A DNA stretch of 64,000 nt from an uncultured Dokdonia sp. (GCF_947492535.1 NZ_CANLNH010000003.1:62001-126000), one strand, 5' to 3'. Shown: positions 8,389 through 18,491, numbered from the stretch's first letter. Notes: generated by a model from the sequence alone, not told the origin. Numbers and translations: made by a program.

Positions 8389-8791
8389 GTATTAAGGTAA
8401 ATGAAATACACCGTTTAGCCAAATGGCATAAATAAGAATGTCTATATATTAGTGTGGTTTTTCGCTTTAAGTGACCTCGAGCATTCAGAGTTCAAACTTT
8501 TTAATACAAGATTTACTTGAAATTGAAGAGTTTATGAAAGGGTTTTATTTTTTAAAGTCTAATAAACTCACTTGTTTATCAAAATGGTGAATCAGAGTTT
8601 TAAACACCTACTTTCTATTATTTTTATTTTATTATATAAATAGTTTTTTTTAAGTTCAATTCATAAGTGCAAGATGTAAGTTTAAAATACTTGGGACTAG
8701 CCTCAGAGGTAATGAAACAACAGACAGAGTTTAATTTACAGACCCCATATTTTTAAAAAACTCATTTTTTATACCGTCTGTCATAAAGATC
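8389..8791. other. 403-bp gap, left boundary of the PUL
   Basis: AT-rich and without a credible ORF. It carries an 11-bp copy of the 3' end of tRNA-Arg at 8470-8480 (see separate entry). Nothing else is recognisable. Confidence 0.5.
8470..8497. repeat. tRNA-Arg 3'-end fragment, putative att site
   Basis: AGTGACCTCGA at 8470-8480 is identical, in the same orientation, to 26075-26085, which spans the 3' terminus of tRNA-Arg. TTCAAAC (8491-8497) also matches the T-loop segment at 26091-26097, with a small length difference between. Such partial tRNA copies are left at the distal end of islands integrated at a tRNA 3' end. Confidence 0.45.
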
Positions 8792-10294
8792 TCAATAAAT
8801 AAGAGTTTGTATTGCATGTGGAGCAATGGTTTCTTTTGCAGACTTATTACCTAGGTAAAGTTTATAATCTATTTTTAGATTACTCTTATTCATGACAACA
8901 GTAACCATTTTACCATCTGTATTCAAGAAGGAAGTGCTTAATAAATGGCTTCTACTTGAAGAAGTGCTCACTCTTTTTGCTTCTGGTCTGATAAATTTTG
9001 AAAAATGACCTATATAATAATATGATGGAGTATAAATAAGCTCACCTGTTCTAGTATCCGCATGGATAGGTGCAAAGCAAAAATTTTGAACATGATTGGG
9101 TCCACCTGTGTGATCTAATAAAATATTCCAGTCAGTCCAACCTACTGTTCCATTGTTAAAATCATTAATCATAGATTGTCCGTAACGTTCTGCATTAGGC
9201 CAAAATTGATATTTTTGTTCATCAAAACTTTCAACACAACCTTCAGTAAAAAGAAGCTTTTTATCAGGATAAGATTCATTTATTCTGGCAAGATTCTCGT
9301 ACATATATTCACCACCAGCCCATACTTCGTACCAGTGAAAACCTATTCCCCAAGCATATCTTGATGCCTCAGGGTCATCAAAAATTGTATTTGCCCTATT
9401 TGTTATGAGATCCCTATTATGATCCCATACAACAATATTTTTATCTCCAAGACCTTCTCTTTCTAGCGTAGGGCCTAAATGATTTTTAAGAAAATCTCTT
9501 TCTTCTTCTGCTGTATAAATACAAGATTCCCAACGCTGAGTAGCCATAGGTTCATTTTGTATTGTAAGTCCCCAGATCGGAATTTTTTCTTTTTCATATG
9601 CTTTAATAAATTTTGCATAATATAATGCCCACGATGAGGCATATTCAGGTAAAAGTTTACCTCCTTGTAGCATATTTTTATTGGTTTTCATAAATGCAGG
9701 AGGACTCCAAGGACTCACATATAGAGGGATTTCTCCACCAGCAGCTTTAATCACTCTCTTTATTAATGGGAGTCTATACTTCCTGTCGTGGTCTATGTTA
9801 AAGGTAGAGAGCTCTTTGGCTTCATCAGTAACATATGTATAACTAGCACTGGAAAAGTCTGAGCTATGGATCGTGGTGCGAGCAAGAGAGTAACCTATAC
9901 CGTCTTCTTTATCATAGTACGCCTTTAAAAATTCATCTTGTTTTTCTGGACTTAGAGTTGCAAAAATTTCTGATGAGGCATCTGTAATGGCACCACCTAT
10001 ACCCCAAAAGCTTTGAAAGGTTTTATTTGGATTTACGAAAATACTTACTTCAGATTCTAGTGCTTGAACTGCGCTAATAAATTGAAGTGTATTGGTTTTA
10101 GATAGGCGTAGATCTGTATCATTTGCCGTGGTATAAACCTGCACACCGTTTATACCTATACTTTTTATAGGATTGGATTTCGCAAAAAATGAATTGTCTT
10201 CTTTTCGCGAAAGCGTACCATCTTTTACTGTTATTTCAGTACAAGATGCAAAAGAAAATAAGATAATAAATACGTTGAGTTTGTATAATGACAT
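8792..10294 (-). CDS. GH30 glycoside hydrolase, lipoprotein
   Basis: A 500-residue lipoprotein (lipobox FASC). The GH30 (beta/alpha)8 barrel starts with FWGIGGAITDASSEIF. The acid/base is the Glu of WGLTIQNEP near residue 250 and the nucleophile the Glu of KLLFTEGCVE near residue 350. A C-terminal beta side domain follows (VTVVMNKSNLKIDYKLYLG). GH30 subfamilies 1 and 3 contain glucosylceramidases and beta-1,6-glucanases; in a Bacteroidota PUL, beta-1,6-glucan cleavage is the likelier role. It is the last gene of the susC operon, separated from susE by 273 bp of hairpins. A genome palindrome at 10203 encodes part of its N-terminal linker (TLSRKE). Confidence 0.9.
   Translation of the reverse strand: MSLYKLNVFIILFSFASCTEITVKDGTLSRKEDNSFFAKSNPIKSIGINGVQVYTTANDTDLRLSKTNTLQFISAVQALESEVSIFVNPNKTFQSFWGIGGAITDASSEIFATLSPEKQDEFLKAYYDKEDGIGYSLARTTIHSSDFSSASYTYVTDEAKELSTFNIDHDRKYRLPLIKRVIKAAGGEIPLYVSPWSPPAFMKTNKNMLQGGKLLPEYASSWALYYAKFIKAYEKEKIPIWGLTIQNEPMATQRWESCIYTAEEERDFLKNHLGPTLEREGLGDKNIVVWDHNRDLITNRANTIFDDPEASRYAWGIGFHWYEVWAGGEYMYENLARINESYPDKKLLFTEGCVESFDEQKYQFWPNAERYGQSMINDFNNGTVGWTDWNILLDHTGGPNHVQNFCFAPIHADTRTGELIYTPSYYYIGHFSKFIRPEAKRVSTSSSRSHLLSTSFLNTDGKMVTVVMNKSNLKIDYKLYLGNKSAKETIAPHAIQTLIY
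10203..10215. repeat. TTTCGCGAAAGCG palindrome copy in GH30 linker
   Basis: Located just after the lipobox region of the GH30 gene and translated as LSRKE, a reading frame different from the other genic copies. Confidence 0.8.
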
Positions 10295-10308
10295 AGTTTT
10301 AAATTTTA

Positions 10309-10356
10309 CCCCATTTTCTGAATAGATATATTTTACAATCTATTTAGAAAACGGGG
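10309..10356. promoter_or_regulatory. long imperfect hairpin directly upstream of the GH30 start
   Basis: The 19-base arms begin with CCCCATTTTCT and end with AGAAAACGGGG. They pair with two mismatches around a loop of about ten bases. The stem ends 15 bases before the GH30 ATG on the minus strand, where it would form in the mRNA leader. Confidence 0.55.
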
Positions 10357-10404
10357 GTTTTATAGGAATCCTCCTTAGATTAAATTAATACTTTACATGA
10401 CCCA

Positions 10405-10550
10405 TTGTGCATTTTGATTAAATAGCTACTTGCTATTAGTCTGTTTAATCTTCATTGTTTTTGTCTAATCCTAAAGAAACTAATGAAGATTTCTTCTATT
10501 CACTCTTCAGGCAGGAGGGGAAGATCAAGAAATCTATTCAAAATGCACAA
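10405..10550. promoter_or_regulatory. nested inverted repeats between susE and GH30
   Basis: Perfect 13-bp arms TTGTGCATTTTGA (10405-10417) and TCAAAATGCACAA (10538-10550) enclose perfect 10-bp arms AATCTTCATT (10447-10456) and AATGAAGATT (10482-10491). The likely role is transcript processing or attenuation that sets GH30 expression relative to susCDE. Confidence 0.55.
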
Positions 10551-10567
10551 CAGGTTTTTATATCAAT

Positions 10568-12352
10568 TTAGTTGATAGTGTAACTGTAACCAGAGCCATT
10601 TAAAGTTAGTGTAATTTGTTGCGTACCTAAATTAGAAACAGAAATATCGTCTAATTGGGTGTAGCCAAACATTCCTGCTGTACCTTCGAAGGCTAATTCC
10701 ATATCAGTTTCAGGAATTTCTTTAAAAACTAAAGCCCAGTCCTCATTTGCTCTAAAAATAAATCGTTTATTGTCATCTCCTGGATCTGCATCTATAAGAT
10801 TTATAGAAGCCTGAAAAATGCCATTTCCCTGGTAATCCAATGGTTCATCTCCGTTCCAGCTATTTTCTATTACATTACCTACAATACTCCAATTTGTAAT
10901 CTGAAAAAGTGCTACGGTGGCATTATTAAAATCTACTGTGACACGATAAATACCAGTTTCCGAGACATCAATAGGGTTATTGCCAAGCTCTAAAGTTCCT
11001 GAGTTTACAGTATATGAAATAGATTCTGCTATATTTTCGTCAAAGAAGTTATAACTCTCTCCACCTGTAAGAGAAGTAAATATTTCAAAAATTTCTGACT
11101 CACTCCCGTCTTCATTAATTAATCTATTCATTAATAGCGCATTAGATACATCAGAACCAGTTTCTGTTGCACTTCCGGATAGATATAATTGATCTGGGGT
11201 TTCAAGTGGTGTTTCTTCTTCTTCTTCTTCTCCTAGTTCGTTAGTGAATGAAAAACCGTTACCATTCAAACTTAAAGTGATTAACCTAAAGCCTAGATTA
11301 GAAACGGGAACATCTTCTAAACTTGTGTAGCCAAATTCTCCTGCTGTAGCTTCAAATGCTAGTTCATTGGTAGACTCAGGAATAATTTTTAATACTTGTT
11401 CCCAGTCTTCATTTGCTCTAAAAATGAATCTCTTATTTGCATCTCCTGGATCTGCATCTATTAATTCTATAGTAGATTGCCATATACCATTTCCTTGATA
11501 CTCTAATGCTTGATCGCCATTCCAGCCATCAGGTATTACATTACCAACAATACTCCATCTATCTATATTAAATAAGTTTAATGTTTCTGAATTAAAGTCT
11601 ACTGTTATCCTATAAACCCCAGTTTGAACGACATTAATTCCTGCATCTCCTATTTCAATATTTTCTCCATTACTTGTATATGTCAAAGCCATATCTTCGT
11701 TTTGTGAAGAATAAAAATTATAAGTTGAGCCTCCTTGTAATGAAGTATATAATTGAAAAATATTTGTTAGAGATCCATCTGCATTAGGTAATCTTCTTAA
11801 CTGTATCGCATTACTTATGTCATTTCCAGTTTCTGTGGCATCACCTGCTATAAATAAACTATTTGGTGGGACTTGAGCATCAAAACGTCGAATGTTTATA
11901 TCAAAAGAAGTAACCTCGGTAATTTGATTTATAGATTGAGCTCTCACACCCCATTTTACCGATGCCACTTCATTGGATTCAAAACCAGCATTGGATAAAA
12001 TGACATCTAATTCTCCTTGAGTTAATTCAAAGAAGGTCTCTGCTCCATTATTAGACGTAGTTTGAGATAATATAGGTTCACTAAAATCACCATTTAATAG
12101 ATCGATGAAAAATGTGTACGTGATTAAGAAATCTCCTGTTGAGTTTGCAGATTCCCATTCAAATCTTACGATATCATTACTATTTTGGCTTTCAAGATTA
12201 AGAGTAAAGTCTGCCTGAGGCGATAATAATAAAGGTCCTGAAAGTTCAAAAGTAGATAGAGCATCTATATTATTTTCTTCTTCGCAACTAGTAAGTGCAA
12301 GTAAAGAAATAAAGATAAAAAGTAAACTTAATTTGTTTATTTGTGTTTTCAT
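10568..12352 (-). CDS. SusE/SusF-like starch-type glycan-binding outer-membrane lipoprotein
   Basis: A 594-residue lipoprotein (LALTSCEEE). Residues ~25-155 match the SusE N-terminal domain (PQADFTLNLE, VRFEWESANS, VASVKWGVRAQ). The rest is a tandem duplication of a ~200-residue two-module unit: each copy runs LFIAGDATETG or LYLSGSATETG, then WSIVGNVI, then DADPGD.NKRFIFRANEDW, ending in ITLTLNGSGY. Each unit thus holds two SusE/F-type carbohydrate-binding modules. An acidic linker of consecutive Glu residues joins the copies. The protein would sit on the cell surface and hold the glycan for SusCD. The gene is 15 bases from the downstream edge of the second GH30 gene in the operon. Confidence 0.85.
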   Translation of the reverse strand: MKTQINKLSLLFIFISLLALTSCEEENNIDALSTFELSGPLLLSPQADFTLNLESQNSNDIVRFEWESANSTGDFLITYTFFIDLLNGDFSEPILSQTTSNNGAETFFELTQGELDVILSNAGFESNEVASVKWGVRAQSINQITEVTSFDINIRRFDAQVPPNSLFIAGDATETGNDISNAIQLRRLPNADGSLTNIFQLYTSLQGGSTYNFYSSQNEDMALTYTSNGENIEIGDAGINVVQTGVYRITVDFNSETLNLFNIDRWSIVGNVIPDGWNGDQALEYQGNGIWQSTIELIDADPGDANKRFIFRANEDWEQVLKIIPESTNELAFEATAGEFGYTSLEDVPVSNLGFRLITLSLNGNGFSFTNELGEEEEEETPLETPDQLYLSGSATETGSDVSNALLMNRLINEDGSESEIFEIFTSLTGGESYNFFDENIAESISYTVNSGTLELGNNPIDVSETGIYRVTVDFNNATVALFQITNWSIVGNVIENSWNGDEPLDYQGNGIFQASINLIDADPGDDNKRFIFRANEDWALVFKEIPETDMELAFEGTAGMFGYTQLDDISVSNLGTQQITLTLNGSGYSYTIN

Positions 12353-12367
12353 AATTACAATTTTTAA

Positions 12368-13855
12368 TTAGTTCCATTTAAAAGTTACTAGCGCTCCACG
12401 AGGAATCAGGTATTTAAAATTTCTATCTCCTACGTTGACATTTAAATCTTGAGGATTGTTATCATTTGAAGAATTATATACTACTAGTACTTTAGATCCA
12501 TCTGGGTTTTTGAAAGCTACATTTTCTAGAACTCCTTGTAAAGAGTTTGTACTAATTACTTGTGCGCCTGCATCAACATATTTTGAAAAATGCCCTAGTA
12601 TATAGTAGTCAACATTTTTTACATAATTCCCACTACTATCTATCGTTAAAATACCACGACATACTTGACACCCTCCATTTCGAGGACCTCCGTTCTCATC
12701 TAGTGCGAGATTCCAAAGTAATATTGTTTTGGCACCTCTTCTTAATGTGCCAGTAAAAATTGTTTTCATAAAGAAATCTATTTCGCCTTGAAAAGTAGTA
12801 CCTGCATTTTGAATTCCTGATTGTTCTGTAAAATAGATATTCACGTCAGGAAATTGAGCTCTTAATGCATCTATATCAGATGGTTGACCTGCATAAGCAT
12901 GATAAGCTATTGAATTAGTAAAAGAAGCCACTACCGGATCACTTAACAACGTATTTGGAAAATTAGGGTCTTCACTTTCTCTAAAATTATGATCATAACC
13001 TATTATTATTGGATTTACATTTGAATTCTCTAAAGCTGGACCTAAATGACTTCCAATAAATGCAATTTGTTCTTGAGCAGTCATTTTCATAGTAGGGTAA
13101 GAATTATTCTCAAAAAGAGGTTCGTTTTGAGTGGAGATAGCATCTATTGTAATGCCATTGTTTTGATATTCTTCAAGATATTTTACTAAATAATCTGCAT
13201 AAACACTAAAATATTGTGACTGTAAACTTCCTCCGTTGAATGAATTATTGTTTTTCATCCATCTAGGAGCAGTCCAAGGAGCTGCTTTAAATTTCATTTC
13301 ATTATTTATAGAAATAATATTTTGAGCCACTGGGATAATAGGATTGTTATTTGTGAAATCCTCATTAATAGAAAATTGATCTAGATTTAAATCTTCACCA
13401 CTAGTAATCTCATTATAAGTATAACTGCCATTTCTATTAAAATCTGATGCTCCTACGGTAAGTCTTGTATAGCTTAAACGAATTCCATTTTCACTAAACA
13501 GTTCATTAAGAGCTTCTGTATTATTATTGAGTAAAAAAGCTGAACTCCCTGTTAAAGCACCGCCAAAACCTTCTATTGTTTGAGCAGTGTCAAATTCATC
13601 TACCGTTATCGTAATACTTCCTGTATTTTGATCTGTAAATGGTAATTGATTGGGTAATTCCCTAAGTTTAGAATTTTCATCAGGAGTTGTTATTACTACA
13701 CGTACTTCACCAGATGTAGATGTATCTTGATCTTCAGAATCATTTGATGTTTCTTCTGGCATTATTGAACTGTCTGAAGATTCTGGGTCATCATTACAAT
13801 TATAAAATGTAATTGTACATAATAACAAGCCTAATAATAAAAGTTTCTTTTTCAT
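12368..13855 (-). CDS. GH30 glycoside hydrolase, lipoprotein (second copy)
   Basis: A 495-residue protein with lipobox TFYNC followed by an acidic low-complexity linker (about 35 residues rich in D, S, E and T), typical of surface-exposed lipoproteins. The GH30 barrel starts at IEGFGGALTGSSAF. The acid/base Glu lies in AISTQNEPLF and the nucleophile Glu in VNIYFTEQSG. A CQVCRGIL segment (two Cys near the barrel end) is shared with the secreted GH30 at 21.6 kb (CDECLGAI), so these two are closer relatives than the 8.8-kb enzyme. It sits between susD and susE with 15-16 base gaps, in one transcript. Confidence 0.9.
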   Translation of the reverse strand: MKKKLLLLGLLLCTITFYNCNDDPESSDSSIMPEETSNDSEDQDTSTSGEVRVVITTPDENSKLRELPNQLPFTDQNTGSITITVDEFDTAQTIEGFGGALTGSSAFLLNNNTEALNELFSENGIRLSYTRLTVGASDFNRNGSYTYNEITSGEDLNLDQFSINEDFTNNNPIIPVAQNIISINNEMKFKAAPWTAPRWMKNNNSFNGGSLQSQYFSVYADYLVKYLEEYQNNGITIDAISTQNEPLFENNSYPTMKMTAQEQIAFIGSHLGPALENSNVNPIIIGYDHNFRESEDPNFPNTLLSDPVVASFTNSIAYHAYAGQPSDIDALRAQFPDVNIYFTEQSGIQNAGTTFQGEIDFFMKTIFTGTLRRGAKTILLWNLALDENGGPRNGGCQVCRGILTIDSSGNYVKNVDYYILGHFSKYVDAGAQVISTNSLQGVLENVAFKNPDGSKVLVVYNSSNDNNPQDLNVNVGDRNFKYLIPRGALVTFKWN

Positions 13856-13871
13856 TTTTTTATTTTTTATA

Positions 13872-15248
13872 TTAATACCCTGGATTTTGTGTTAATTCAG
13901 GGTTTCTGTCTAATTCTCCTTGAGGGATAGGTAAGAGTAATTGAAATTCTTGAATTTCAATATTTTTAGACTGTATGATAGCTTGTCTAGTAGCTTCAAA
14001 ACCTTGTCTTTTTAAATCAAATAAGCGTTGCCCTTCAAACATAAATTCTACTCTGCGTTCATTTAGTATTGCTTCGTTTATAGCTTGAGTAGTCATAGTT
14101 CCATTGTAATTTGATAAACCAGCTCTATTTCTAACCTCATTCAATAAATTTACCGCACCATTATTATCTTGCATTTGATTAAGAGCCTCTGCTCTCATAA
14201 GAAGAACATCTGCATAGCGCAATACGATACTATTATCTGCTGAATTAAATGCATTACCATTTCTCCATTTAAACACAAATAAAATTCCATTTCTTTCAAC
14301 CAAGGAAGAAGCCTTTCTTACATCATTATTTTCAAACGCCATTTCACTGTTAGGTGTGGGGGTATTAAACTTAATAAAATCAAATGACGCCTCTGGAGTA
14401 GGTAATATAAGCTCAGGAAAAACATTTCCTTCTTGAGCTCCAGCATATTGAATAGCAAACAGAACTTCACTATTATCATTATTTTGTTGATCAAAAAGAG
14501 TGTCAAAATCAGAAACAAGTGAAAAACCTCTCGACATTGTGTTATTCGTTATGTTTATCACTTCCGTGAAATTGCCTAATGAGAGTTGAACTTTTGCTAG
14601 AAGTGTTTCTGCTGCTCCAATGTTTGCTCTTCCTTGCTCGAGGTTTTGGTTATCTAAAAAGTCAATAGATTGCCTCAAATCATTTATTATTTGTTCATAA
14701 ACCTCTGCTTCTGTATTTCTTGGAATAAAAATCTGATCTGCTTCTAAAGAAGTTGTAGCTTCTGTCACAATCGGAACTCCGCCATAAAACTGAACAAGAT
14801 TAAAATAATTAAGAGCTCTAAGAAATAAAGATTCTCCTAAGAGTTCATTTTGTCTTCCTTCTTGAAAAACAGACTCATCCATACTGGTAATTCCATCTAT
14901 GGCAGCGTTTGCACGCCCTATTGCTCTATAAACTTGTCTAAAGAACCGAGTCGTAACCTCATTTGTTGGACGTAACGTATAATTATCTATTGAAAAATTA
15001 TTTGGATTATCTCCTCCTGCAAAGCTATTATCTGCTCTTACATCCCCCAAAACATAATAATCAAAACCATAATAACTATCTGGTTGCAAAGCGTCATAAG
15101 CTCCTATAACTGCAGCATTAGCATCTTCTTCAGTAAGAAAAAAATTCTCAGTGGCTATATCATTTCTTACAGGAACCTCAAGACTATCTTCTGAACAAGC
15201 CAAGACAAAAAACGTACTAGTTAAAAATATAAAAAATCTAATGTTCAT
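13872..15248 (-). CDS. susD: SusD/RagB-family glycan-binding lipoprotein
   Basis: A 458-residue lipoprotein (FFVLACSED). SusD hallmarks are the N-terminal ENFFLTEEDANAAVIGAYDAL, the RAIGRANAAIDG helix, ALNYFNLVQFYGGVPIVTEA, and the C-terminal AINEAILNERRVEFMFEGQRLFDLKRQG, ending in NPELTQNPGY. SusD caps the SusC channel and delivers oligosaccharides to it at the outer membrane. It starts 10 bases after susC, the canonical order. Length is at the short end for the family. Confidence 0.95.
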   Translation of the reverse strand: MNIRFFIFLTSTFFVLACSEDSLEVPVRNDIATENFFLTEEDANAAVIGAYDALQPDSYYGFDYYVLGDVRADNSFAGGDNPNNFSIDNYTLRPTNEVTTRFFRQVYRAIGRANAAIDGITSMDESVFQEGRQNELLGESLFLRALNYFNLVQFYGGVPIVTEATTSLEADQIFIPRNTEAEVYEQIINDLRQSIDFLDNQNLEQGRANIGAAETLLAKVQLSLGNFTEVINITNNTMSRGFSLVSDFDTLFDQQNNDNSEVLFAIQYAGAQEGNVFPELILPTPEASFDFIKFNTPTPNSEMAFENNDVRKASSLVERNGILFVFKWRNGNAFNSADNSIVLRYADVLLMRAEALNQMQDNNGAVNLLNEVRNRAGLSNYNGTMTTQAINEAILNERRVEFMFEGQRLFDLKRQGFEATRQAIIQSKNIEIQEFQLLLPIPQGELDRNPELTQNPGY

Positions 15249-15258
15249 AATATTTATT

Positions 15259-18219
15259 TTAAAATGTCATATTTAATCCTCCAATAAAAGTTCTTACTTG
15301 TGGGTAGGTTCCAAAATCAATACCGCTTGATAAAACATTAGAACCGTCTCTACTTACTTCGGGATCATATCCAGAATAATTTGTCCAAGTTGCTAAATTT
15401 CTACCTTGCATAAAGAGTTTCAAATTATTTATGCCTAACTTCTGGGTCCACTTTTTAGGAAAATTATAGCCTAAAGTAAGCTCACGAAGTTTTATGAAAG
15501 ACCCATCTTCAACCCACCTTGTAGATGCTCTATTATTACCATCAGGATCCCCAAATGCAGCTCTAGGAATGTCTGTGTTAGGATTATCAGGAGTCCAAGC
15601 ATTTAAAACGGTAGTACTTTGATTTGTAAATCCAGATTGGTTTTCTAGTTCAAGACGTGTTGCGTTATAAATATCCTGTCCTTCAACTCCCTGAAAGAAA
15701 ACAATAAGTTCAAATCCTTTATAATTAATCGTAGTTGTCGTAGCCCAAGAAAAATCCGGAAGAGCATTTCCTATAATGGTCCTATCATTATTATCATCAA
15801 TTATACCGTCTCCGTTAAGATCTGAGAATATAATATTACCTGTCTCAGGATCGACCCCTTCTGAAACAAAACCAAAAAAGTTACCTACAGGCTGTCCTTC
15901 TTCTATACGTGTAACTTCACCTTGATCACTAACTGATCCAGAAGTAATTATTTGCCCTCCTATATTGGTAACCTCATTAACATTTCGAGTATAATTTGCA
16001 TTCAAATTTATTGAAAGATCATCAGTGTCTAATAACACAGCATCTAGTGCTAATTCTATTCCTCTATTTTCTATAGATCCAATATTTTGTGTAGCATTAT
16101 CAAAACCTGTTGTTATGGGTAATGGATTATTAATGAGTAAATCGGTTGTATTCTTTAAGTAAGTTTCGAAAGTCATATTAAATCTATTCTTAAAGAAACT
16201 AAGATCAATTCCAAAATTAGTTTGCTCTGTAGACTCCCATTTTAAATTTGCATTTGCAACTTGTGAAGGGAATACCCCAGTAACAACTTGTCCATTTACT
16301 ACATAATTTGAATTTGGACTAAAAAGAGCTTGAAATCTATTATTTCCGAAATTTTGATTTCCTGTAAATCCATAACCTATTCGAAACTTCAACCTACTAA
16401 GCCAAGAAACTTCTTGTAGAAATTTTTCATCTGAAACAATCCAAGATCCAGAAAAAGAAGGGAAAACAGCAAAACGATTACTTGGACCAAAACGTGATGA
16501 ACCGTCTCGTCTAATAGTAGATTCAATAAAATATCGATCTAAATATGATATTTTGGTTCTGAAGAATATAGAATTATTTGAGTTTTCAAATATACTTTCT
16601 TCTGTAGCCAAAATTTCTGTCGCTGGATTGACGGTAGTTATAGAGCCATTTAAAAAATTATTTCCTAAAATTCTTGTATTATCGTCTCGTCTTTCCTGAA
16701 TAGATGTGCCTAGTAAAAAGTCTAAATTAATTTTATCCTTAACTGGACTAAAATTGTAATTAACAGTATTCTCCCATAACCATATTGTATTTTGGAAAGT
16801 AGCGGTCTCTGCTTGTCCATTTGTGGCTCTTCCGTTTGAAGTAGTAAATGGGTCTACAAATCTATTAAATTTAGATTGTGAATAATCTATACTAAAAGCA
16901 CTATTGATTAGAATTCCAGCAGGTAGAGTGTAACCAAGATTTAAATTTGCAAGAACTTTTGATGTTACAAATTCTCTATCTTCCCCTCTTACAAGAGCTA
17001 TTGGATTGTCAAATCCAGGTTGAAAAGGATTTGAAGGAAAGTTGCCATTATCATCTATAATACCAATAATTGGTGGTGTTTGTAGAGCAGATAATACGAC
17101 TCCACCTTGATTAACTCTCTGATTATCGTTAATTACATTAAAATTTGTTCTTGATAAACCTACACTACTCTTTACTTTAAGATTTTTAAAAACTTCACGA
17201 TCTTGATTAAATCGTAGAGAATATCTTTGAAAACCTGTAGTTTCTATTGTCCCTTGCTCATCCTGAAAACCTCCTGATATATAGTAATTTCCATTGTTGT
17301 CACCTCCTGAAAAGGATACTTCATAATTTTGAACCGTGGCAGGATCGTAGAGTTCTCTTTGAAAATCTGAATTGAAGGCAAAATTATTCGGATCAGCAAC
17401 TAAAGGTAATCCTACATTGGCTCTAGAGGTATTCAAAACATTAATAAATTGTTCAGAATTTAATAAGTCTAAGGTGTTAACTACTTCGTTTACGCCTAAA
17501 AATGAAGAAAACCTTAACATTGACTTTCCTTTTTCACCCCGTTTAGTGGTAATCAGAACAACTCCATTAGCTGCTTGAGCTCCATAAATTGAAGTAGCAG
17601 ATGCATCTTTTAAAACTGATATAGACTCTACATCTCTTGGATTCAACCCTTCTGTATTTTGAGCTTGAATCCCATCTATAATATAAAGTGGATCAGAATT
17701 ACCCAATAAAGAAATAGCACCTCTTATTCTTATTGCTGTACTTTGACCAGGGCTGCCCGAAGGATTAATAACCTGAATTCCAGATATTTTACCTTGCAAT
17801 GAATTTTCTATGTTAGTAAAAGGTTTACCATCAACAATATCTTCTCCTTCTACCACAGAGACTGAAGACGTAAGAGATTTTTTAGTTGAGGTCCCGTATC
17901 CAATAATCACTACCTCTTTAAGAGATAAAATATCTTCTATAAGAATGATTTCAATAGAAGATTGATTAGTGATTAAAATTTCCTGTGCTTCAAAGCCTAC
18001 TGAAGAAACAACTAAAGTTTCTCCTTTTGATACTTTAAGAGAAAAGTTTCCATCAAAGTCGGATGTAACTCCTCTACTTGTATTTTTTACTAATATTGTA
18101 GCTCCTAAAATAGGTGTGCTAGTTTCTCCTAATACTTTACCAGAAAGTAACAATTCTTGGGCTTGTAATAAAGATGAAATACTTAAAAAGTAAAGAATAA
18201 AAATAAATGTTTTACTCAT
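15259..18219 (-). CDS. susC: SusC/RagA-family TonB-dependent oligosaccharide transporter
   Basis: A 986-residue outer-membrane protein with a signal peptide, a carboxypeptidase-regulatory-like domain (SGKVLGETSTPILGATILVKN to about residue 95), and a segment near VVIIGYGTSTKKSLTSSV that precedes the plug. The plug contains the SusC motif DPLYIIDGIQ and SISVLKDASATSIYGAQAANGVVLITTK. The 22-strand barrel ends TFIGGLNMTF. It imports glucan oligosaccharides using TonB energy. It is the first gene of the PUL operon and faces a divergently transcribed regulator across a 272-bp AT-rich region. Confidence 0.96.
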   Translation of the reverse strand: MSKTFIFILYFLSISSLLQAQELLLSGKVLGETSTPILGATILVKNTSRGVTSDFDGNFSLKVSKGETLVVSSVGFEAQEILITNQSSIEIILIEDILSLKEVVIIGYGTSTKKSLTSSVSVVEGEDIVDGKPFTNIENSLQGKISGIQVINPSGSPGQSTAIRIRGAISLLGNSDPLYIIDGIQAQNTEGLNPRDVESISVLKDASATSIYGAQAANGVVLITTKRGEKGKSMLRFSSFLGVNEVVNTLDLLNSEQFINVLNTSRANVGLPLVADPNNFAFNSDFQRELYDPATVQNYEVSFSGGDNNGNYYISGGFQDEQGTIETTGFQRYSLRFNQDREVFKNLKVKSSVGLSRTNFNVINDNQRVNQGGVVLSALQTPPIIGIIDDNGNFPSNPFQPGFDNPIALVRGEDREFVTSKVLANLNLGYTLPAGILINSAFSIDYSQSKFNRFVDPFTTSNGRATNGQAETATFQNTIWLWENTVNYNFSPVKDKINLDFLLGTSIQERRDDNTRILGNNFLNGSITTVNPATEILATEESIFENSNNSIFFRTKISYLDRYFIESTIRRDGSSRFGPSNRFAVFPSFSGSWIVSDEKFLQEVSWLSRLKFRIGYGFTGNQNFGNNRFQALFSPNSNYVVNGQVVTGVFPSQVANANLKWESTEQTNFGIDLSFFKNRFNMTFETYLKNTTDLLINNPLPITTGFDNATQNIGSIENRGIELALDAVLLDTDDLSINLNANYTRNVNEVTNIGGQIITSGSVSDQGEVTRIEEGQPVGNFFGFVSEGVDPETGNIIFSDLNGDGIIDDNNDRTIIGNALPDFSWATTTTINYKGFELIVFFQGVEGQDIYNATRLELENQSGFTNQSTTVLNAWTPDNPNTDIPRAAFGDPDGNNRASTRWVEDGSFIKLRELTLGYNFPKKWTQKLGINNLKLFMQGRNLATWTNYSGYDPEVSRDGSNVLSSGIDFGTYPQVRTFIGGLNMTF

Positions 18220-18491
18220 TGTTAATTGACATATTATAATTCTTAATTCGTTTTTAGTTTTGAAATTTTAAATATTTAATCGTTTCTTTAAACGCTGCGA
18301 ATGTTATTTTGAAATTAGATTTTGATATTCTTAAAATTTCTAAGTCGAAATTTAGAATATGTTAAAAATAGAGCCAATTTTTTAGACACTTCTTAAATAC
18401 ATCGATTTCGAAGTATGATTACGTCTATTTTACTTTTTTTATTTTAAAAAATTGATATTGAAGCATATACGTTTAATTTATATTATTAGTA
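18220..18491. promoter_or_regulatory. divergent promoter region of susC and the SusR-like regulator
   Basis: 272 bp of very AT-rich DNA between divergent genes. A small inverted repeat, TTCTAA (18338-18343) with TTAGAA (18352-18357), flanks GTCGAAA, and a related TTTCGAAGT occurs near 18402. These are possible sites for the regulator's HTH. No convincing TAnnTTTG promoter was pinned down by eye. Confidence 0.35.
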
